This document shows positions 31,019-36,542 of a stretch of 36,542 nucleotides of DNA, piece after piece; within the stretch, counting starts at the first letter, position 1, and each line of letters starts with the position of its first letter. A model generated the notes under the pieces. It saw only the letters and a list, made by a program, of their open reading frames with translations. It did no database searches and was not told the DNA's origin. A program made the translations under genes and the position numbers. Origin of the DNA: Candidatus Hemicellulosilyticus sp. P3 (GTDB taxonomy: Bacteria; Bacteroidota; Bacteroidia; Bacteroidales; P3); the NCBI GenBank assembly GCA_001543385.1, contig LPNH01000023.1:1-36542 (forward strand), read 5' to 3'.

Positions 31019-32167
31019 TCAGCCATTGTAGACTTCCCCGTTCCAGAGCATCTTCAAGAATGTCTCAACTGGCACGATCTCTATTCCGTTCAAGGTCCTC
31101 GGTGCCCTGTCGCGGGAAACGATGATAGGCCTCGTGTCCGGGAAGTCTTCCATGAAGGCCTTCAGGCCTTTCGTATGCTTGGACTGCACTTCGTCGGTGC
31201 TCTTTATCTCAATGGCCACTTTCGCTTCTCCTAGGACGGCATCAACCTCGTATCCGCTGTCGGTTCTCCAGTATGCGAGGCTATCCTCATAATCATGATA
31301 GTCCAGATAAGCCTGAATTTCCTGGATGACAAGGTGCTCGAAGGCATGTCCGAAATCGGCGGAGCCGGGTTCCAGCGAGGACCGGTGGAGCAGGTAGTTT
31401 ACAACGCCGACATCGAAATAATAGAACTTCGGAGCGACGACTGCGCGGCGCTTCTTCGACTTGGTGAATGACGGTACCATGTACCCGATAAGGGTCTGTT
31501 GAAGGATGTTGAAATACTCCTTCACGGTCGTGGCGCTGACCCCGCAGTCGGAAGCAATGTTCGAATAATTGACGATTTCGCCGTCCGTTTGGGCAGCTAT
31601 CTCGAGGAAGCGGTTGAAAGAGGACAACTGTCTGACAACGGCCTCGTCCTGGATTTCCTCCTTAAGGTAAGTCCCGATATAGGACTGGAGGCGTTTCTTC
31701 GGGTTCTGAATCATATAGTGACGCGGAACCATGCCGTTGTTGATCGCACGGATCAGGTCGAAATCCGGAATCTCGGCACTCACAAGCGGGTGCAGCGTAT
31801 ATTTGAGGGCTCGGCCTCCCAAAAGGTTCGTCCCCACGCGCTTGAACTTCCTGGCGCTGGATCCGCAGAGGATGAAGCGGATTCCCCGGTTCTCCATCAG
31901 CCAATGGACCTCGTCGAGGAGTGGAGGTACTTTCTGGATCTCATCCACGATGACGACAGTTTCCGGACCTTTCTTGTCCAACTCCTCTCGGAGAAGCGAT
32001 GGACGACGGGCCAGGCGTTCAAACTCGTCGCTCTTAAGCAAGTCGTAAACAATCGCTTCCGGAAAGACGGTCTTTACCAGCGTGCTTTTCCCAACCTGAC
32101 GGGCGCCCCACAGGAACAGGCTGTCGTCTCCAGCATCATCGAACGAAAGAATTCGCTTGTATTCCAT
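31019..32167 (-). CDS. AAA ATPase with DUF4143 domain (copy 1)
   Basis: The protein has 382 residues. Walker A is G21-A-R-Q-V-G26-K27-S-T, and Walker B is VVIVDEIQKVP (D75-E76). After the AAA_14 core comes a winged-helix-like part and the DUF4143 region with its nuclease-like acidic residues (V-D-A-V-L-G-E-A-K-V-A-I-E-I-K). These stand-alone ATPases are numerous in gut Bacteroidota and archaea, and their function is unknown. A second, diverged copy is at 33334-34683. A well-formed promoter precedes it. Confidence 0.9.
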   Translation of the reverse strand: MEYKRILSFDDAGDDSLFLWGARQVGKSTLVKTVFPEAIVYDLLKSDEFERLARRPSLLREELDKKGPETVVIVDEIQKVPPLLDEVHWLMENRGIRFILCGSSARKFKRVGTNLLGGRALKYTLHPLVSAEIPDFDLIRAINNGMVPRHYMIQNPKKRLQSYIGTYLKEEIQDEAVVRQLSSFNRFLEIAAQTDGEIVNYSNIASDCGVSATTVKEYFNILQQTLIGYMVPSFTKSKKRRAVVAPKFYYFDVGVVNYLLHRSSLEPGSADFGHAFEHLVIQEIQAYLDYHDYEDSLAYWRTDSGYEVDAVLGEAKVAIEIKSTDEVQSKHTKGLKAFMEDFPDTRPIIVSRDRAPRTLNGIEIVPVETFLKMLWNGEVYNG

Positions 32168-32201
32168 ATCTTAAAATGTCTAAAATCCAAAGTAGCACTT
32201 G

Positions 32202-32232
32202 CAAATTTAGACAAAATTCGAATCATAACAAA
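32202..32232 (-). promoter_or_regulatory. Bacteroidota-type promoter of ATPase copy 1
   Basis: On the minus strand TTTG (32229-32232), a 19-base spacer and TAAATTTG (32202-32209) match the consensus exactly. The expected start of transcription is about 30 bases before the ATG at 32167. Confidence 0.65.
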
Positions 32233-32301
32233 GAGAATTCTGATTATTTCTTCCATCCATAATCAGTCGTTGAGATAATCTGATAAAAAGAAAACAGAAA
32301 C

Positions 32302-32329
32302 ATCTCCAAGCCGTTGCTGACTTGGAGAT
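32302..32329 (-). terminator. Terminator after the radC/DUF4313 unit
   Basis: The perfect nine-base stem ATCTCCAAG / CTTGGAGAT has a ten-base loop. On the minus strand it is followed by a T-rich run (TTTCTGTTTTCTTTTT). It lies 24 bases after the DUF4313 stop. Confidence 0.75.
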
Positions 32330-32352
32330 TACTGGTTTCAGTTGAAGTAACG

Positions 32353-32602
32353 CTACGCGTGTTTGTGGAAGTTGTAGAGCTCGTACTGGCAGAACCCGCT
32401 GCGCTGTTTGTAGCCCAGCGGAGACGCGATCTTGTTCTTCCGGAGCCAGGCTCCGATGCCAGGCAGGTTGTTCTCGTCGACGAACGCCAGACGGTCGGTC
32501 TGGAGGAAGCTTCCGAGGTTAACGGTGATGACTCCGTAGAGTTCATCGTCCGGGACGGTGGCTGAGTGACACTTCAGTGCCTTTGAATTTGAGAGTCTTC
32601 AT
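32353..32602 (-). pseudogene. Frameshifted DUF4313-like gene
   Basis: The ATG at 32602 opens MKTLKFKGTEVSLS and stops after 19 codons. Shifting frame at about 32560 gives a coherent protein end: PDDELYGVITVNLGSFLQTD, then FVDENNLPGIGAWL and SGFCQYELYNFHKHA. The start (K-T-L-K-F-x-G-x-E-V) and the Y-G-V-I-T-V-N-L strand fit the DUF4313 proteins carried by Bacteroidota plasmids and integrative elements. Part of the N-terminal region seems deleted. It is three bases behind radC and ahead of a strong terminator. Confidence 0.6.
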
Positions 32603-32605
32603 GAC

Positions 32606-33016
32606 TTAAAACTTGTTTTGAGTTTCTTCTGCGAAGGAGTAGTATGACTCATCCGTTAGGATGATATGATCGAGGAGAGAGATATCGAAGATGTCGCAAG
32701 CTTTGCGAAGCTTGTTCGTCTCGTTGATGTCAGCCACACTCGGAGCGGGAGTTCCGCTCGGGTGGTTGTGGAAGAGGATAATCGCTGTGGCGTTCGTCAG
32801 CAGCGCTTCCTTGATGATGCGCCGGTGATCGATCTGGGTCGACTTAATGGTTCCGACGGTAATCATCTTCTTGGCCAAGGGCAGGTTGGCTCCATTGAGG
32901 AGGAGGATCCAGGACTCCTCGTGATCGAGATCCCGGAAGTCTTCGCGCAGGTATCCTGCGGCTTGGGCCGATGCCTTGATCGGGGTGTCGGGTGTGTAGT
33001 GTGCTTGCTTCTTCAT
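32606..33016 (-). CDS. radC: Short RadC/JAB-domain protein
   Basis: The protein has 136 residues from the ATG at 33016, which matches the start seen for the copy at the left edge; an in-frame ATG at 33064 would add 16 unlikely residues. The JAMM metal site is complete: H83-N-H85-P-S-G-T-P-A-P-S-x-x-D96, with a glutamate at 33 or 34. The helix-hairpin-helix part of chromosomal RadC is absent, as is usual for RadC-like genes on mobile elements. Such proteins are predicted metalloproteases or deubiquitinase-like enzymes, but their role is not settled. A long structured leader precedes it. Confidence 0.9.
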   Translation of the reverse strand: MKKQAHYTPDTPIKASAQAAGYLREDFRDLDHEESWILLLNGANLPLAKKMITVGTIKSTQIDHRRIIKEALLTNATAIILFHNHPSGTPAPSVADINETNKLRKACDIFDISLLDHIILTDESYYSFAEETQNKF

Positions 33017-33270
33017 AATGCTGCGGTTTAATGGTGAAACATCTTTTTTTACGCAGCTGGTCATACGTCACCCCTATAGGACATTGGCAAGGCAAGGTGG
33101 AGAGCGGAGCGGACCTTGCCGGAATGTCCGGGTGACAGAACTTTGCGAAGTGAAAGGAGATGTACCATTCCGGAGCAGAAGAGGCAGCAACGGGAGCACA
33201 CTCCCCTTCCGAGACGTGTTGGAACAAGACGGAGGCAACTTTTTGAGAATCCAACGGAAATAAAAGAAAT
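33017..33270 (-). repeat. radC-type leader, copy 2
   Basis: This is the homologue of 27-295, placed between the radC start and the promoter of the oppositely directed ATPase gene. It ends in a pair of TTTTGAGAATCCA direct repeats (near 33241-33253 and 33274-33286), the second overlapping the ATPase promoter. Confidence 0.75.
33069..33134 (-). other. Conserved hairpin in radC leader, copy 2
   Basis: Stems are 33069-33073 with 33130-33134 (CACCC/GGGTG), 33079-33085 with 33123-33129 (GGACATT/AATGTCC), and 33086-33092 with 33114-33120 (GGCAAGG/CCTTGCC). Bulges are CTATA on one side and GG on the other, as in copy 1. The pair changes between copies keep base pairing. Confidence 0.6.
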
Positions 33271-33274
33271 ACAT

Positions 33275-33305
33275 TTTGAGAATCCAGCAAAATGACCTAA
33301 ATTCG
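33275..33305 (+). promoter_or_regulatory. Bacteroidota-type promoter of ATPase copy 2
   Basis: TTTG (33275-33278), a 19-base spacer and TAAATTCG (33298-33305, one mismatch) are 28 bases before the ATG. Spacer and -7 sequence are nearly the same as for ATPase copy 1. Confidence 0.55.
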
Positions 33306-33333
33306 CATCGGAAACGTTAAACTTTTTGAGGAA

Positions 33334-34683
33334 ATGGAATACCCGGATAGAGTATTTAAGAGGAAGATATACGAGAAACTCGTAGACTGGAAAAGATCGA
33401 AAGACGGGAGTACGGCACTCCTCATCCGCGGAGCCAGGCGAGTCGGTAAATCGACTATTGCCGAGGAATTCGCCAAACGGGAGTACACATCATATATCAA
33501 GGTCGATTTTGCTGACGCACCGGATGCGGTCTGGGAAGCTGTCGCCCATATCGCCGACAGAGACCAGTTTTTCCTCCAGCTCCAGTTCATCTACAACGTC
33601 AGGCTGGAACCTAGAAAGTCCGTGATTATCTTCGATGAGATCCAGAAGGCACCGAAGGTTCGCGAAGCCATAAAATATCTGGTCAAGGACCACCGCTACG
33701 ATTACATCGAGACCGGCTCGCTGCTTTCCATCAAGAAGAATACACAGGGGATCGTTATCCCCAGCGAGGAGACCCGTATCGACATGTTCCCCATGGACTA
33801 TGAGGAGTTCCGATGGGCACTCGGAGATACGGCGACCGTCCCTCTCCTGAAGCAGACATTTGATGACAAGAAGGGCGTCGGGGATGCGACTTGTCGAAAG
33901 TTGCTTCGCGACTTCCGTCTGTATATGCTGGTGGGCGGCATGCCGCAGGCCGTAAATGCCTATCTCGACACACAGAACCTCAGTGTCGTGGATTCGGTCA
34001 AGCGGGAGATCATCGAGCTATATGGAGATGATTTCCGGAAGATTGACCCTACCGGCCGTGCCACCCGCCTGTTCATGGCTGCTCCTTCCCAATTGACCGG
34101 CAACGCCACGCGCTATCAGGTGACCAGTGTGCTTGGGCGCAGCCAGGAGGAGGCCGACATGAACGAACTCATCCAGGATATGGAGGACAGCATGGCCGTC
34201 AACTTTTCGTATCATGCCGACAATCCCTCCGTGGGCCTGTCCCAGCACAAAAATATGCAGCAGTACAAGATGTTCGTCGGGGACACCGGTTTATTTGTCA
34301 CGATGGCATTCTGGGACAATGAGGTCACGGAGAACATCATCTATCAGAAACTCCTGAGCGACAAGCTGGCTTCCGATCTGGGATATGTATACGAGAATGT
34401 GATCGCGCAGATGCTTCGCGCCAAGGGCGACAAGCTCTATTATCACACTTGGCCGACGCCAAGTGGAAAGCACAATTACGAGATCGATTTCCTCCTCTCT
34501 CGCGGCTTCAAACTCTGCCCTATCGAGGTCAAGTCCTCGGGGTACAAGGCGCACGTTTCCATGGACGAGTTCTGCAAGAAGTTCTCGCAGCAAATCGGAA
34601 GCAAATACCTGGTATACACAAAGGATCTGAGAAAAGATGAAGACCTGTGGCTCATTCCGGTATATCTGACGCTGTTCGTCTAA
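33334..34683 (+). CDS. AAA ATPase with DUF4143 domain (copy 2)
   Basis: The protein has 449 residues. Walker A is G33-A-R-R-V-G38-K39-S-T, and Walker B is SVIIFDEIQKAP (D101-E102). The sensor segment I-E-T-G-S-L-L-S follows at about 127. The C-terminal DUF4143 part holds the nuclease-like pattern E-I-D-F-L-L-S and P-I-E-V-K-S-S-G, with a D-x(n)-E-x-K arrangement. It is about 65 residues longer than copy 1 and diverged, so the pair is not a recent duplication. It diverges from radC across the leader region. Confidence 0.9.
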   Translation: MEYPDRVFKRKIYEKLVDWKRSKDGSTALLIRGARRVGKSTIAEEFAKREYTSYIKVDFADAPDAVWEAVAHIADRDQFFLQLQFIYNVRLEPRKSVIIFDEIQKAPKVREAIKYLVKDHRYDYIETGSLLSIKKNTQGIVIPSEETRIDMFPMDYEEFRWALGDTATVPLLKQTFDDKKGVGDATCRKLLRDFRLYMLVGGMPQAVNAYLDTQNLSVVDSVKREIIELYGDDFRKIDPTGRATRLFMAAPSQLTGNATRYQVTSVLGRSQEEADMNELIQDMEDSMAVNFSYHADNPSVGLSQHKNMQQYKMFVGDTGLFVTMAFWDNEVTENIIYQKLLSDKLASDLGYVYENVIAQMLRAKGDKLYYHTWPTPSGKHNYEIDFLLSRGFKLCPIEVKSSGYKAHVSMDEFCKKFSQQIGSKYLVYTKDLRKDEDLWLIPVYLTLFV

Positions 34684-34822
34684 TCGCTCGGGGTAGCTTG
34701 TGCCAATTACTGCACACACTGCTGCCAGAGGCAGATTCGATGTCAATGATTCCGATGATTCCGCACTTTGAAGGTCGTCAGACATATTTTCTTTATTTGT
34801 AAATTATCCGGAACGGCTTTTT

Positions 34823-35593
34823 ATGAACGAGAATAGCTTTTGGATAGATAGCTGGGGTATCTCCGGATACACAGATAAAACCACGGTTAACCAGCAAAAC
34901 AAGGAATTCCAGATAGAGATATCCAAGGAGGCGGACCGGATTCCCCGCATTGAAGTCTATACCACTAGGAAAGATAAGCTTTCCCATAAGATTCCACAAT
35001 CGAGCAAGTATAACAAAATTACGAGAATCCAAGAATCTGAATTCAACGAGTACTTCAACCAGACGTTACAGAATCTTCATCATCTTGATGTAAGCGGTGG
35101 CGAGTATTTTATCAGTTCAGACGATTACTCAGATACATATGAACTTGAAGCTTTTCTTACAAAAGCGCATGTCCATTTATCTCTCTATATCTGTCATACA
35201 ATAGATTTCACTGAAATACGGATGGCTACTGCCCGATCCTTCGCAAGGAGGCCAGGCATCAGCAGGAATTATGTATCATTCCCTGAGCCACAATTCCGTC
35301 AAATCTTTAATCTTATGATGGATTTCTGCCACAATCGAGAATCCTATGTCCGTTTTCAGGACCCATTATATGCACAGATTCAAGCGCTTGTTTGCGACGA
35401 GAAACCCGTCGTCGGACTTTCAGCCAACGCGGGCAATTGTTTTGATCAGGCGAGGTCTGAGATGTTAAAACACAAAAAAAACATTGAACTCCGCTTATTG
35501 AACATGGACGAACCAACACAAAAACGCAAGGAGCTCCGTGCAGAGATCAAGGGGATAGATTTTTGTGTCTCAATCCTTGATTCAAACAGATAA
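34823..35593 (+). CDS. Orphan protein of unknown function
   Basis: The protein has 256 residues with no signal peptide or membrane segment. It looks like a soluble mixed alpha/beta protein: a polar N-terminal region (residues 1-75), a middle segment rich in Asp, Tyr and Ser (about 90-115), and a lysine-rich helical C-terminal end. I recognise no motif. The gene is more AT-rich and uses AT-ending codons more freely than its neighbours, which suggests separate acquisition. It follows ATPase copy 2 after 139 bases on the same strand and may be its cargo or partner, but that is a guess. Confidence 0.65.
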   Translation: MNENSFWIDSWGISGYTDKTTVNQQNKEFQIEISKEADRIPRIEVYTTRKDKLSHKIPQSSKYNKITRIQESEFNEYFNQTLQNLHHLDVSGGEYFISSDDYSDTYELEAFLTKAHVHLSLYICHTIDFTEIRMATARSFARRPGISRNYVSFPEPQFRQIFNLMMDFCHNRESYVRFQDPLYAQIQALVCDEKPVVGLSANAGNCFDQARSEMLKHKKNIELRLLNMDEPTQKRKELRAEIKGIDFCVSILDSNR

Positions 35594-36115
35594 TAATCTG
35601 CGGAAGTGGGAAGAAGAGCATGCGTCATCTTTGTCCTTACTATGGGAAAATTATTCCGCCACGAATAAAGTATTTTATTCTCATTTGGCGAAATAATTCG
35701 AGAAACTTCTCTCTATATATTCAGAAAGAAAAAGTGAGTAGTTCTGGCCCTATCGCAAACAATTCGGATGTCGAAACGGGTGGGACTACGCTCAGAAGCA
35801 GCAAAACAACGGCATAAGTGAGTTGCATTTGAGTTACACACGTAAAGTCCTTACTAAGTGAAGGTGGTTTGACGGAGACATACAGACCTGAAAACGTTAC
35901 AGAATGGCAATAGCACGTCAGGTCACCAGCAGAAAGAGCACAAATAATGGCTTTTGACCACGATCTTGGGGTAGAAAAACGCCGAAATCGGCATGATATT
36001 GAAAACTGAAAAATAATCTCGAAAACGGGTTTTCCGCACTAATAAGTAACGGTTTTAGAATTGATCGACCTGTGATTCAATTCTTTGAAGGAATCCTCTT
36101 GAGGCGCTATAATTG

Positions 36116-36359
36116 ATTTCGGGTTAAAGGAAAAAGACTCTCTGCTTGTCCGGTCCTGTTCATGTATTAGATATACCAACCGAACTAAACATGTACATAT
36201 AATGGTACTTGAGGATGGAAAAACTTCTTAAAAAAGACGCAAAGATGATCTATTAATTTAGAATAATTCAAGAGTAGCTATATAAGTATTCGAACTAGAA
36301 AACGTCACCTTATCGCGACAAGAGTCAGCCGTTATTTTACTTTTTCTTTAACCCGAAAT
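36116..36359. repeat. 20-base inverted repeat flanking about 200 bases
   Basis: ATTTCGGGTTAAAGGAAAAAG (36116-36136, 21 bases) is the reverse complement of 36340-36359 except for one extra G. The arms enclose 203 bases with no gene. Size and spacing resemble invertible segments of Bacteroidales, but no recombinase is seen in the window. Confidence 0.6.
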
Positions 36360-36434
36360 TGTCACAATAAAAAAGGCATTTCGCACATCAGAACATCAAT
36401 TCTGTCACAGCTCGACGCACAAAAAAAAGAAGTT

Positions 36435-36454
36435 TTTGTCACAATTGTGACAAA
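36435..36454. promoter_or_regulatory. 20-base perfect palindrome with TGTCACA half-sites
   Basis: TTTGTCACAATTGTGACAAA is self-complementary. The half-site TGTCACA also occurs alone at 36360-36366 and 36403-36409 in the same orientation. This is a likely binding site for a dimeric protein. Confidence 0.5.
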
Positions 36455-36477
36455 TAGACCTTATAACCTATTGATAA

Positions 36478-36542
36478 TCAAATGTCTTTTTCGTGTTCAA
36501 AAATCACCTTGGAAAGTTCGGGTCTTGCTGCATAGGCAAGTG
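36478..36542 (-). CDS. Possible C-terminal end of a gene running in from the right
   Basis: On the minus strand one frame reads L-A-Y-A-A-R-P-E-L-S-K-V-I-F-E-H-E-K-D-I before a TGA at 36478. The composition looks protein-like, but about 20 codons are too few to name a family or exclude chance. Another frame also stays open briefly. Confidence 0.3.
   Translation of the reverse strand, partial: LAYAARPELSKVIFEHEKDI

Larger units (their letters stand above)
35594..36477. other. AT-rich non-coding region
   Basis: About 880 bases show no convincing gene. Visible items are an eight-base stem AGAATTGA/TCAATTCT (36057-36084), the long inverted repeat at 36116-36359, and three TGTCACA motifs including a 20-base palindrome (36359-36454). 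The base composition is clearly more AT-rich than in the operons to the left. Confidence 0.55.

Overview
The window looks like chromosomal DNA from a fairly GC-rich member of the Bacteroidales (Bacteroidota), probably a gut or rumen organism. The signs are promoters of the Bacteroidota type (TTTG, 19 bases, TAnnTTTG), many lipoproteins with charged residues after the lipobox cysteine, a fimbrillin-like lipoprotein, a TPR-transmembrane-AraC regulator, stand-alone DUF4143 ATPases and an ISAzo13-type transposase relic. Few genes show a strong ribosome binding site. No rRNA, tRNA or CRISPR array was seen.

Left edge (1-1050): the first codons of a radC-like gene run off the left end. They are preceded by a long leader that recurs at 33.0-33.27 kb, followed by about 750 bases of non-coding DNA rich in repeats and palindromes. 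A rightward operon follows (1.05-3.04 kb): Nudix hydrolase, MenA-like UbiA prenyltransferase and CPBP membrane protease.

The most striking locus is a leftward operon at 13.7-3.1 kb. Its order is a membrane sensor with SpoIIE phosphatase and anti-sigma-kinase domains in one chain, a STAS anti-sigma antagonist, an outer-membrane beta-barrel, and a 2230-residue dimodular NRPS (A-T-C-A-T-R) that should release a dipeptide aldehyde or alcohol. Genes 2 and 3 overlap by four bases and the other gaps are 29 and 40 bases. This suggests synthesis of a small peptide metabolite, and perhaps its passage through the outer membrane, tied to an extracytoplasmic signal through partner switching.

From 26.5 to 13.8 kb lies a densely packed leftward accessory cluster of about fifteen genes. 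It holds a DUF3089 hydrolase, a HAD phosphatase, a VanX-like D,D-dipeptidase, an LD-carboxypeptidase, three aminoglycoside-phosphotransferase-like kinases, a tyrosine phosphatase, an aminotransferase, a PreA-like enzyme with an extra N-terminal Fe-S domain, a LolA-like protein and several secreted proteins of unknown role. It carries clear scars of rearrangement: a 56-base signal-peptide segment shared by three unrelated lipoprotein genes, a broken copy of the vanX 3' end, and a kinase fused to the first 35 codons of a nucleoside deaminase. At its upstream end are a truncated gene and an ISAzo13 transposase relic.

The 30.5-27.2 kb segment is a second leftward unit: TPR/AraC regulator, a 46-residue peptide, and a fimbrillin-like lipoprotein with a C-terminal lectin-like domain, followed by the orphaned last codons of a second such gene. 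The right end (30.8-36.5 kb) looks like decayed mobile DNA: two AAA/DUF4143 ATPases, a short RadC with the structured leader, a frameshifted DUF4313 gene, an orphan gene, and about 880 bases of AT-rich non-coding DNA with inverted repeats and TGTCACA motifs.
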